DNA of 45,050 nt, from NCBI RefSeq assembly GCF_011065895.1, contig NZ_JAALCR010000040.1:1-45050 (forward strand), read 5' to 3'. Below the pieces are notes generated by a model. It did no database searches. It saw only the letters and a list, made by a program, of their open reading frames with translations, and had not been told where the DNA came from. The position numbers were made by a program, and so were the translations under genes. Below, piece after piece: positions 17,679 to 26,079 of this stretch (its first letter is position 1; each line of letters begins with the position of its first letter). The stretch is from Paludisphaera rhizosphaerae. Its GTDB lineage: Bacteria > Planctomycetota > Planctomycetia > Isosphaerales > Isosphaeraceae.

Positions 17679-17711
17679 GATTCTGGTCGGCCCCCGGGGC
17701 CGACCAGAATC
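17679..17711. terminator. Near-perfect palindrome, probable terminator or cruciform
   Basis: GATTCTGGTCGGCCCC (17679-17694) and its exact reverse complement (17696-17711) are separated by a single C. It lies 50 bases after the stop at 17630 and before the next gene at 17796. There is no T-run on either side, so intrinsic termination is uncertain. With a one-base spacer the top of an RNA hairpin would have to open. Confidence 0.6.
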
Positions 17712-17795
17712 GCCACGGGGCGATTATCGCCCAGCCGCGCGCCGCAACGGAGGCGGGTCCTCCGCCGACAGTCGGTCCACCCACGGAGATTCACC

Positions 17796-19976
17796 ATGTC
17801 GCTGAGCATTCGCGGTCGTCGATTCAGCGGTAGGAACTCGCTTGCCTCGGTCGGGCGCAAGGCCCCGCGGTTCCGGCCCGTCGTCCAGGATCTGGAGGAT
17901 CGCCGGCTGATGACCGTGACGATCAAGATCGACTATTCCTACGACACGTCGAACTTCTTCAATACCACGGTGAAGCGCAACATCATGCAACTCGCCGCCG
18001 ACATCCTGGGGAACCGGCTCGACGACCACCTTTCGGCCATCACGCCTTCGGGGAGCAATAGCTGGACGGCTCAATTCGAGAATCCGGCGACGGGCAACAC
18101 GCAGAAGATCAAAAACCTGTCCGTGCCGGCGGACACGCTCATCGTTTACGTAGGCGCGCGGGACCTCGGCACGGGAAGCACTGCCGAAGGCGGCCATGGC
18201 GCTCCGGGAGGTCTGGGAGTTACAGGAATCCCCGCATGGGTCAACCTCATCGTATCCCGTGGCCAGCCAGGGGCCCTCGCCGCCAAGCCCACTGATATAG
18301 GCTCGTGGGGTGGGGCCATCGCCTTCAACAGCGCGACCAATTGGTATTTCGACGTGAGTAGTTCGAAGCTTGGTCCCAAACAAATCGATTTCCTCTCGGC
18401 GGCGATCCACGAGCTCGGCCATGTGCTGGGGATCGGCGACGTCCCGCCGGACGGCCACCCCACATCATGGACGCGGCTCGTCTCCGGCCACTCCTTCCTC
18501 GGGGCATACTCGGCCTCCGAGTACGGATCTTCGTCCGTTCCGCTGAATCCCGGCAACGACCATTGGGCCGAGGGGACCAGGAACGGCGGTTTTGAGACGG
18601 CGATGGATCCCACGCTACACGACAGCACCCGGAGGTTGTTCACCGACCTGGATTACGCCGCGCTGAAGGACATCGGCTGGCAGGTTCACGACCAGGGGTT
18701 CCTCCTGACCGTGGCCGGCACGGGCGGGACCGGCACGAACATGCTCTCCCTGGAGGACACCGGCAACACTCTCGCCAAGCTGCCCAACACATCCACCCTG
18801 CTGAGCACCGAGCACTACACATCCGGCGTCTTCGCCGTCTACAAGGCCGGCGACTTCACGTTCCGCGCGTTGGATGACGGGACCCTGGTGAAGTTCAACG
18901 CCGCGGGCGCCTTTGTGGGCACCCAGAAATTCACCGGCAGGGTGACCGGCCTCCTCTACAGCGCCAGCGAGAACGTCATGATCCTGGGGACGAGCGACGG
19001 CTGGATGCTCAAGGTCAGCGGCACGGGGGGCACCGGCGCGAACATGTTCAACGTCACGGAGACCTCCTACGGCTTCCAACGGACCTCCACCTCCACGAAC
19101 TACCTCGTCGGCAGTGAGCAGTTCCTCCACTGGGGGGTGAGCGGGATCTATGCCAATCCCAGCGGGATCTACATCGCACTCGGGTTCGGGTCGGGGGGCC
19201 TGCTCAAGATCAACGGCACGGGCGGGACCGGCACGAACATGCTGGCCCTCGCCCAGGATCAATCCGGGGGGATCGTCGGCCTTTCGGGCTACCACTATTG
19301 GGTCGGCACCCAGAGGTTCATTGGCCGGATCACCGGTTTGATCTACACCGGGGGCCAGACTGTCATCGGCCTGACCGACGGCCGGATGGTCAAGATCAAC
19401 GGGACGGGCGGCACCGGCACCAACATGTTCAACATCGTCGAGTACGCCGGTGGATTCCAGCGGGCCTTCGCCACGACCGACAACTACCTCGTCGGCAGCC
19501 AGTATTTCAGCACGTCGGTCATCGGCCTGTATCAGGCCGCCGCGGTCACCTTTATCGCGCTGGCGGACGGGTCGCTGCTCCAGATCAAGGGGACGGGGGG
19601 GACTGGCACGAACATGCTGGCCCTCCAAAGCAAGAGCGGTACGATCACGGGCCTTCCCGGCTACAACTACTGGATCCGCACCCAGAAATTCAGCGGCCGG
19701 GTGACCACCCTCCTCTACATGGGGGGGGCCACGATCATCGGCCTGAGCGACGGCCGGATGCTCAAGGTCAGCGGCACGGGCGGGACCGGCACCAACATGT
19801 TCAACATCGTCGAGATCGACGGCGGCTTCCAACGGGCCTTCACCACGACCGCCAACTACCTCCTCGGTAGCCAGCGGTTCCGCGCCGGCGTCTCCGGCCT
19901 GTTTCAGGTCGGCAACAACATGCTCGTGGCCCTTGACGAGCACCTCGATCCGACACACCCGATGCCCGGATTCTGA
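17796..19976 (+). CDS. Exported metzincin-like metalloprotease with GTGGTGTNM propeller
   Basis: The protein has 726 residues. The N-terminus is basic, then VVQDLEDRRLMTVTI (LEPR-XLL type, about 30-42). A catalytic region follows at about 43-305. The helix AAIHELGHVLGIGD gives zinc ligands H205 and H209 with E206 as base, and the pattern HExxHxxGxxD places D215 where most metzincins have a third His, as in snapalysin. The matrixin-like Met-turn may be FETAMDPTLH (near 270). Residues about 305-720 contain six GTGGTG[TA]NM motifs (starting 308, 409, 474, 536, 599, 660), alternating with [GR][TS]Q-x-F-x-G-R-[VI]-T blocks, and probably form a beta-propeller. GGAG lies 9 bases before the ATG. Peptidase activity is inferred. 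Confidence 0.82.
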   Translation: MSLSIRGRRFSGRNSLASVGRKAPRFRPVVQDLEDRRLMTVTIKIDYSYDTSNFFNTTVKRNIMQLAADILGNRLDDHLSAITPSGSNSWTAQFENPATGNTQKIKNLSVPADTLIVYVGARDLGTGSTAEGGHGAPGGLGVTGIPAWVNLIVSRGQPGALAAKPTDIGSWGGAIAFNSATNWYFDVSSSKLGPKQIDFLSAAIHELGHVLGIGDVPPDGHPTSWTRLVSGHSFLGAYSASEYGSSSVPLNPGNDHWAEGTRNGGFETAMDPTLHDSTRRLFTDLDYAALKDIGWQVHDQGFLLTVAGTGGTGTNMLSLEDTGNTLAKLPNTSTLLSTEHYTSGVFAVYKAGDFTFRALDDGTLVKFNAAGAFVGTQKFTGRVTGLLYSASENVMILGTSDGWMLKVSGTGGTGANMFNVTETSYGFQRTSTSTNYLVGSEQFLHWGVSGIYANPSGIYIALGFGSGGLLKINGTGGTGTNMLALAQDQSGGIVGLSGYHYWVGTQRFIGRITGLIYTGGQTVIGLTDGRMVKINGTGGTGTNMFNIVEYAGGFQRAFATTDNYLVGSQYFSTSVIGLYQAAAVTFIALADGSLLQIKGTGGTGTNMLALQSKSGTITGLPGYNYWIRTQKFSGRVTTLLYMGGATIIGLSDGRMLKVSGTGGTGTNMFNIVEIDGGFQRAFTTTANYLLGSQRFRAGVSGLFQVGNNMLVALDEHLDPTHPMPGF
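18717..19799 (+). repeat. In-frame tandem repeat encoding about 62-residue GTGGTGTNM units
   Basis: Six copies of GGCACGGGCGGGACCGGCAC-like sequence begin at 18717, 19020, 19215, 19401, 19590 and 19773. After the first gap (303 bases) the spacing is 183-195 bases. The residues after NM alternate between L-[SA]-L and F-N-[VI], so the real period may be a pair of units (about 125 residues). Confidence 0.85.
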
Positions 19977-20012
19977 GCGCTGTGCCCGGGTCGAGTCGCC
20001 CGGTCGAGGGCG

Positions 20013-21803
20013 TCAGGCGTCGCCGGCCGGGGTCGTCCCCGCCGCTCTCGGGGCTTGCTGACTGATCACGCGGCATTCGACGCTCTGGCATCGTTCGGCG
20101 GGACGCCGCCTGGGTTGGGCGGCGGCGGCTTCGTTGGCTTCGTAGAAGGTGGGGGGCTCGTAGGTCCAGCCCTGGGAGAGGCGGTCGGCCTCGCGGTGGG
20201 AGGTCCAGTGGAGGTATCGGCCGCCGAGGGTCGCGGCGAGGCGGGCCTTCCAGCCGAACGTGCGGACGAGTTCGGCGAGCAGGCGGGTGGTCTTCTCGCG
20301 CAGGGCGGGGCGGTCGCGGAAATAAAGGCGGGCGGCGGCGACCATCGCCGTGTACTGGGTCGGCAGGCCCTGAGACTCCCAGGCGACCCGGTCGCGGACG
20401 CGGGGGTCGGGGTGGGCGTGGTGGCGCCGCCAGCCGGCGAGGAGCGTCTCGGCGATCCGGATCACGCTCGGGCCGTTCTCCTCGAAGTCGCGCGTGAAGG
20501 CGCGGATCATCCAGTCGCCCTCGGTCCCCGGCGGCAGCGACGGATGGCGGTAGTTGAACACGGACTGGCCGTGGACGTCCGCTGGGTTGCACTCGTCGTC
20601 GGGGAGGATCCGGCCGGCGGCGGCCAGCTCCGCGTACAGCGGCGTGCCGGGGATCGGCGTGTAGAGCATGAACTGGTGGAAGTCCGTCCGATACCGCACG
20701 GCGTGCGCGATCACGTCGTCCATGACCTCCGGCGCGTGGTTCTCCAGGCCGATGATGCTGGAGCCCAGGATCCGGATCCCGTGGCTTTGAAGCTCGCGGA
20801 CCAGCGCCAGGGGGTCGATGTGGGAGAGCTTCTTATATGAGCTTTCCTCTCCTTCGAGCCCCATCCAGAGCCATGAGACGCCGATCCGCACCAGTTCGTC
20901 CATCGTGTATTTCTTCAGCGCGTTGGCCGAGCTGAAGACGTAGAGCGACCACGGCTTGCGATGCTTCTCCATCAGCTCCAGCACGCGGAGGGCGCGGGGG
21001 CGGTGGAGCAGGAAATTCTCGTCCATGATGAAGAACGAGCGGATCTTCATGGCGTCGGAAAGCTGGTGCATCACATCGAACAGCTCGTCGCCCGTCTTGT
21101 AGAAGTCGACATATTTTCCCTTGCCGCCGAACATGGCCGACGTCGAGCAGAAATTGCAGCCGAGCGGGCATCCCACGGAGGGGATCAAGGTGGCCGCCAC
21201 GTCGCCCGGCTTCCCTTCGGCGGTCACCCCCATGCAGCGGGTGCCGATGCCCGAGTTGATCAGGGGATGCCGCAGCGGCTCGTCGACCTGGTCGTCCAGG
21301 AACCGTCGGAACCACGACACGCCGTCGCCGCGGACGATGTGGTCGGCGTCGATCCGATCCGCCAGGTCGGGGACGTTGGCGATGTGCCCGCCGACGACGA
21401 TCGTCGCGTTGGGGCGATGACGGCGGATCATCTCGCACATGACCCGCACCTTGCGCTGGTTGAGGATGATGCTGCTGATCCCGATCACGTCGTAATCGTT
21501 CTCGCGGATCTCCTCCTCGAACCGTTCCCAGGTGGGGAAATCGAGCACGGTGCAGGGGGCTGAGAGGTTGGCCTGGATCAGCATCAGGCCCCAACTGCGG
21601 TGGAACATCCGGAGCGAGAACGGCCCCTGCACGCGCGTGACCTGGTTGTGGTAAAGCTCCATCGGATTGAGCGCGCGGCTGCCGTACTCGTCGTCCTGGG
21701 CGTAGGGTCCGCAGACGCTGGTCAGCAGGACTCGGGCGTTGTTCCCCAGCGGATGACGGGGAGTGGTCGTGGAGGGGCGGTCGATCACGGCGGTCGTGCT
21801 CAT
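20013..21803 (-). CDS. B12-binding-domain-type radical SAM protein
   Basis: The protein has 596 residues. Residues about 60-180 form a Rossmann-like cobalamin-binding-type domain (YDVIGISSIILNQRKV, then ATIVVGGHIANVPDLADRIDADHIVRGDG), but the DxHxxG cobalt-ligand motif is missing. The radical SAM cluster motif is C212-PLG-C216-NF-C219 (CxxxCxxC). The barrel follows, with FFIMDENFLLHRPRALRVLELM, WLWMGLEGEESSYKKL and ILGSSIIGLENHAPEVMDDVI. The C-terminal 150 residues resemble the tail seen in B12-type radical SAM enzymes of lipid or secondary metabolism. The start at 21803 has AAAGGAG 7 bases upstream. The longer open frame to 22175 looks non-coding. The substrate is unknown and no pathway genes are adjacent. 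Confidence 0.88.
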   Translation of the reverse strand: MSTTAVIDRPSTTTPRHPLGNNARVLLTSVCGPYAQDDEYGSRALNPMELYHNQVTRVQGPFSLRMFHRSWGLMLIQANLSAPCTVLDFPTWERFEEEIRENDYDVIGISSIILNQRKVRVMCEMIRRHRPNATIVVGGHIANVPDLADRIDADHIVRGDGVSWFRRFLDDQVDEPLRHPLINSGIGTRCMGVTAEGKPGDVAATLIPSVGCPLGCNFCSTSAMFGGKGKYVDFYKTGDELFDVMHQLSDAMKIRSFFIMDENFLLHRPRALRVLELMEKHRKPWSLYVFSSANALKKYTMDELVRIGVSWLWMGLEGEESSYKKLSHIDPLALVRELQSHGIRILGSSIIGLENHAPEVMDDVIAHAVRYRTDFHQFMLYTPIPGTPLYAELAAAGRILPDDECNPADVHGQSVFNYRHPSLPPGTEGDWMIRAFTRDFEENGPSVIRIAETLLAGWRRHHAHPDPRVRDRVAWESQGLPTQYTAMVAAARLYFRDRPALREKTTRLLAELVRTFGWKARLAATLGGRYLHWTSHREADRLSQGWTYEPPTFYEANEAAAAQPRRRPAERCQSVECRVISQQAPRAAGTTPAGDA

Positions 21804-22077
21804 CGGCGAGCTCCTTTGCGATCGTCCCCCACGGCGCAGCCGTGCGCCGCGCGCAGCGGGACGATCTGTTGAGACTCCACCGTCGAGAATCCGGGGCGCA
21901 ACCCAACCCCAAACCAACCGGCCGCAAAGCCGGCGACACGTCACCCCGTGGAAAGACGGTGGTCGGGTCGTGAATGGCTCTCGGCGATTCAGCGGAGAAT
22001 CGACGGAGCGGGAAGGCGACCCGTTTTGATACGGGACAAGGACCGGGAAGGATCTCGCCGGCTTTCGATTCTGTCGC

Positions 22078-24843
22078 TCAGTCGGCGGTGACGCGGCAGG
22101 CGCAGGCCTCGGCCGCGTCGCGGCGAAGCCGGGCCAGAAACAGGCATTCGTTATCCTTATGGGAAGCAGGGCCAAGGGATTCCAATCGGGCGCGGGCGGC
22201 TTCGAGGCGGCCCAGCCGGGCCTCGGCCGTGGCGGCCAGGAGTTGGAGGGCGAACGACTCGCGATCTTCCGGCGGGGCCTCGGTCGTCGCCAGGGCGAGG
22301 GCCTCGTCGTGCCGCCCCTGCGCCTCCCGTGCGCGGACCAGGAGGATCCGCGCGTCGATCGAGAGGGGGCCGGCCGGGATCGTCGCGATCATCCGCTCGG
22401 CCTCGGAGGGTTCGATGGGCCCCGAACGAGCCTTAAGGCGGAGGCGGTCGACGACCACGCCGGCGTCGGTCCGATCGCCGGCCGCTTCCTCGAAGCGGGT
22501 TTGTGCCGCGGCGAAGTCGGCCAGGGCCTCGGGGATGCGCCCCAGCGCCAGTCGCGCCTCAGCCCGGAGGAGGAGGAGGGCGACCATGGCTTGGAGATAA
22601 TCGCCGTTGCGAGGCCGCAGGCCGAGCGCCAGTTCCTGCATCGCCGCGGCTTCGTCCAGCCGCGTCTCAGCTTCCGCGACGGCCTCCCGCTCCGCCCGGA
22701 TGAGGGCTAGCTGTTGGAGCCACATGGCCTGCTCGTGCTGGTACTGGGGCTCGTCGGGCAGGTCGCGGACCACCGCGGCGCCCGCCTCGACCGCACGGAG
22801 GGCGACGGACTCGTCGAGCGTCCCGGCGTCGTGCCGCCATCGGGCCAGTTGTCCCCAAGCTCGGGCGGCGGTCCGGCGGTAGCTCGGCTTCGCGCCGGGC
22901 CGTCGGCAGAGATCCTCGGCGATCTCCGCGGCGCGCCGGAGGCGGCCTTCGCCCTCCGGGTTCTGTCGCCTCATCTCAACGCGTCCCAGGTTGACGCCCT
23001 GGGAGGCGACGGCCTCCTCGTAATCCAGGTTCGCCGGCTGGTCGCGCGACAGCGCGGCGATCACATCGAGCGACTCGCGGTGCAGGGCGACGGATCGGGC
23101 GGCGTCCTCGACGTAGACGACGTCGGCGAGGCAGAAGAGGGTGCGGAAGAGGTCGTAGCGGATGTCGCTCCGTTTCGGGTGGTCGTGGACCAGACTGCGG
23201 AGGAGGTCGGCCGACGATTCGTAGCAGGCGACGGCCTGCGCCCACTGGTGCTGGTTCTGGTGAAAGCGGGCGAGATGGAACTGCGCCAGCGCCGCGCGGT
23301 ACTGCACGTCGACGAGCGAAGCCTCGTCGCCTCCCGACTGTCGGATCTCCTCGATCGCCTGGGCGAAGCGGGCGAAATCGTCGTAGAACTTCGGGTCGGT
23401 GAGGCCGCCGATGCGGGCCAGCCGCTCCACGGTGTCGGCGTAGACGGCCGCCAGCCGGATCAGGCCGTCGTTCTTACGGCTCAGGTCGCGGTTCCAGCGC
23501 GAGAGGCCGACGAACCCGCCGATCACCACGGCCAGGCCGGCGATCCCCGCCGCGACGACGAGCCGGCGATGCTTCAGCATCCGCCGGCCGACGCGCTCCA
23601 GCCGCGAGACCGGTCGGGCCGTGATCGGCTCGCCGGCGAGGAAGCGGCGCAGGTCCTCGCCCATGGCGAGGGCCGAGGCGTACCGTCGCGAGGGATCGCG
23701 GGCCATCGCCGTCTCGACGATCGTCGCCAGGTCGCGCGGGACGCCGGAACGGATCCGCGCGATCGGCTCCGGATCTTGCTCCAGGGCGAGCTTGCACGTC
23801 TCGAACGGGGAGGCGGCGCGGTACGGCGGTCGGCCGGTCAGCAGGAAGTAGAGGACGGCCCCCAGGCCGTAGACGTCGATCGCCGGATTCCGCCGGGCCG
23901 CGTTCCCCAGGATCTGCTCCGGCGCCATGTAGCCGGGCGTCCCCGCCATACCCCCGGCGTTGGTCAGCGAGACCGCCGCCTCCTCGTCGACCAGTTGCGC
24001 CAGGCCGAAGTCGGTGACCATCGGGACCGGGACGCGGTCGCGCGTCATCAGGATGTTCGAGGGCTTCAGGTCGCGATGCACCACGCCGGATTCGTGAGCG
24101 TACGCCACCGCGGCGACGATCGGCGCCATCAGCGCAGCGCACTCACGGGGCGACGGCTGGGTTTCCTGGGCGTATCGGGCCAGCGAGACCCCCTCGATGA
24201 AATCCATCACCAGGAACGGCCGCCCGCCGTCGACCTCGCCGCCGTCGAGCAGCCGGACGATGTTGGGGTGCTTCATCAGGGCGAGGATCTGCCGCTCTAG
24301 TTGGAACCGGCGGATGGCCGTCGGCGTCAGGCTCCGGCCCATGAGCTTGACGGCCGTGAGCTGCCGGTAGTCGTCGACCCGATGCGCTCGATAGACGACC
24401 CCCATCCCGCCCCGATTCACGACGCTTTCCACCACGTAGCGTCCGACCCGGGCGCCGGGGGAGAGGTCGTCGTGCTCCTCATCCGTCTCGGTCGGCGGCG
24501 GTGGGGGCCACCAGAGATCGCTCGCGTCCTTCTCAGCCTCGGTCGAGAGGAGATCGGGAACCGACGCCGCCCCGGCGAGGAGTGCGACCTCCTCCACCTG
24601 ATCGTGATGACGCAGGAGCGACGAGACCTCGTCCGCCAACGCCGCATTGCGTCGACGCAACCTCTCAAGCGCTTCGCGCCGCCGCATTTCGTCGCGGCCC
24701 ACGAACCGCCGAAACAACCTCAGAGCGACCCGCCCTCGCGCCGCGTCCAAGTCCACCCCCGACGTTTTCGGGAATTTTTCTGGAGTCCCTTCCGAATTCG
24801 TCCACTTTCTCCGCGGATGATCCTGAAGACTCGGAATCCTCAA
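22078..24843 (-). CDS. Membrane Ser/Thr protein kinase with TPR-like C-terminal half
   Basis: The protein has about 921 residues. The kinase domain spans about 134-405: glycine loop NRGGMGVVY, invariant K166 (TAVKLM), H256-RDLKPSN catalytic loop (D258), D278-FG, and GTPGYMAPE activation segment. All catalytic residues are present, so it should be active. One membrane helix lies at about 427-448 (LVVAAGIAGLAVVIGGFVGL). The C-terminal 470 residues are helical and TPR-like (AALAQFHLARFHQNQHQWAQAVACYES), on the far side of the membrane. The N-terminal 130 residues are a helical region common before planctomycete kinases. The start is uncertain: TTG at 24843, GTG at 24756 or ATG at 24687. Neighbours suggest no specific target. 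Confidence 0.92.
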   Translation of the reverse strand: MRIPSLQDHPRRKWTNSEGTPEKFPKTSGVDLDAARGRVALRLFRRFVGRDEMRRREALERLRRRNAALADEVSSLLRHHDQVEEVALLAGAASVPDLLSTEAEKDASDLWWPPPPPTETDEEHDDLSPGARVGRYVVESVVNRGGMGVVYRAHRVDDYRQLTAVKLMGRSLTPTAIRRFQLERQILALMKHPNIVRLLDGGEVDGGRPFLVMDFIEGVSLARYAQETQPSPRECAALMAPIVAAVAYAHESGVVHRDLKPSNILMTRDRVPVPMVTDFGLAQLVDEEAAVSLTNAGGMAGTPGYMAPEQILGNAARRNPAIDVYGLGAVLYFLLTGRPPYRAASPFETCKLALEQDPEPIARIRSGVPRDLATIVETAMARDPSRRYASALAMGEDLRRFLAGEPITARPVSRLERVGRRMLKHRRLVVAAGIAGLAVVIGGFVGLSRWNRDLSRKNDGLIRLAAVYADTVERLARIGGLTDPKFYDDFARFAQAIEEIRQSGGDEASLVDVQYRAALAQFHLARFHQNQHQWAQAVACYESSADLLRSLVHDHPKRSDIRYDLFRTLFCLADVVYVEDAARSVALHRESLDVIAALSRDQPANLDYEEAVASQGVNLGRVEMRRQNPEGEGRLRRAAEIAEDLCRRPGAKPSYRRTAARAWGQLARWRHDAGTLDESVALRAVEAGAAVVRDLPDEPQYQHEQAMWLQQLALIRAEREAVAEAETRLDEAAAMQELALGLRPRNGDYLQAMVALLLLRAEARLALGRIPEALADFAAAQTRFEEAAGDRTDAGVVVDRLRLKARSGPIEPSEAERMIATIPAGPLSIDARILLVRAREAQGRHDEALALATTEAPPEDRESFALQLLAATAEARLGRLEAARARLESLGPASHKDNECLFLARLRRDAAEACACRVTAD

Positions 24844-25120
24844 CGTTCCCGAGTCTGCAGGCAGTGTAGCACGGTGTGGAACGAGATTCGACTCTTACGG
24901 TTTCACCAAACACACATCACCGAATTCGATGGGATTCGGGAACGGCGGCGAGGTGACGCGACGCGATTTCAGGCGGCTTGCGCCTGCATTCTCCGTGTAT
25001 TCGGAAATCTCAATCCCTGGGTCGCCGGAGAAATCTCGAAAATCGGAATTGTCTCGCGCCTCGTGGGGATCGTCCCTCTCAGGTGACATTCCCGCCGAAA
25101 CGATCGAGGAGACCCCCGCC

Positions 25121-26068
25121 ATGCCCGCCACCGAGGCTCAAATCCGCGCCAATCGTGAGAACGCTCAGAAGTCCACCGGGCCCAAAACCGAGGCCGGCAA
25201 GGCCAAGGCGCGGATGAACGCGTTGAAGCATGGGATGCGGTCGAAATCGCCCTTCGCGCTGCCCCAGGAGGATCCGGCGGAGTTGGAGGCTCGACTCCGG
25301 GAGTGGATTGAGGAGTGGCAGCCGGCGAACGTGATCGAGCAGACGCTCGTGGAGAGGGCGGCGAAGGCTTCGTGGGCGCTGGAGAGGGTGGAGCGGTTTG
25401 AGGCGGCCTTGATTGCGCGGCAGGTGCGCAAGGCCATGTTGCGGTCGCGGGCTCGGGTGCAGGCGAGGGTCGGCCTGCTGGGGCGGAGGCTGTTCGCGAC
25501 GGGGAATCGTGGGCCGCTGGAGGGGGTGAACGACGACCCGGCGGCCTTCGTGGCGGCGCTGGAGGATTCGCCGGAGGGCGTGCGGTGGTTGCTCGAACGC
25601 TGGGGGGAGATGCGCGATCTCATCGACGGCGATCACGCCTGGACGTATACCGATCAATTCATGTTCGTCCGGCTGCTGGGTAAGCATCCGTTCGACGCGG
25701 TGGTCGACCGCGAGTTGAACGCGATCTTCCTGGCGTGGGAGGCGTTGGAAGAAGGCCGGGGCGTGGAGTTCTGGGGGCACTTGCATCTCGGGTCGTCGAG
25801 GGACGACCCGGCGCTCAGCAGGTGCCGGCGCTGGCGGGAACTGGTGGATCGGCCGGCCGACGAGGCCGAGGCGCGGGGGCTGCTGCGGGCGGTTGTGGAC
25901 GCCCAGGTCGAGCGGTTGCAAGACCGGCTGGCCGAGGTGGAGGAGGTCGAGGGAGACGACGCCTTCGAGATGGCCGAGCGAGCCTCATTCCTGGCCGTCG
26001 GCGCGGGCTCGCGAGTTGTTTCGGGCGGTGCAGATTCTGACGAAGATGCGGAAAGATTCGACGCGTGA
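25121..26068 (+). CDS. Uncharacterised protein with N-terminal NAQKSTGPKT...KHG motif
   Basis: The protein has 315 residues. The first 40 contain IRANRENAQKSTGPKTEAGK and then ARMNALKHGM, a motif I recognise from many uncharacterised bacterial proteins, often multicopy in planctomycetes. The rest is mostly helical and charged (ELEARLREWIEEWQPANVIEQTLVERAAKASWALERVERFEAALIARQVRKAMLRSRARVQ), ending in an acidic tail. It has no signal peptide or membrane segment. The basic, glycine-containing N-terminus might bind nucleic acid, but that is a guess. The start at 25121 is supported by GAGGAG; the frame stays open to 24929 without an obvious ribosome-binding site. It is divergent from the kinase gene and followed by a repeat cluster. 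Confidence 0.75.
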   Translation: MPATEAQIRANRENAQKSTGPKTEAGKAKARMNALKHGMRSKSPFALPQEDPAELEARLREWIEEWQPANVIEQTLVERAAKASWALERVERFEAALIARQVRKAMLRSRARVQARVGLLGRRLFATGNRGPLEGVNDDPAAFVAALEDSPEGVRWLLERWGEMRDLIDGDHAWTYTDQFMFVRLLGKHPFDAVVDRELNAIFLAWEALEEGRGVEFWGHLHLGSSRDDPALSRCRRWRELVDRPADEAEARGLLRAVVDAQVERLQDRLAEVEEVEGDDAFEMAERASFLAVGAGSRVVSGGADSDEDAERFDA

Positions 26069-26079
26069 ACATAAAACGT

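Noticed and set aside
18615-19958. Minus-strand open frame with apparent repeats
   Set aside because: The repeats are only the reverse of the GTGGTGTNM units of the plus-strand protease. No independent support.
20833-21939. Minus-strand open frame of 368 codons overlapping the radical SAM gene
   Set aside because: It is a frame-shifted reading of the same DNA with Arg/Pro-rich composition. The radical SAM frame contains the cysteine motif and a good start.
21804-22077. Possible cobalamin riboswitch upstream of the radical SAM gene
   Set aside because: I looked for a B12-box-like sequence in the leader on the minus strand and found none; only GC-rich dyads are present.
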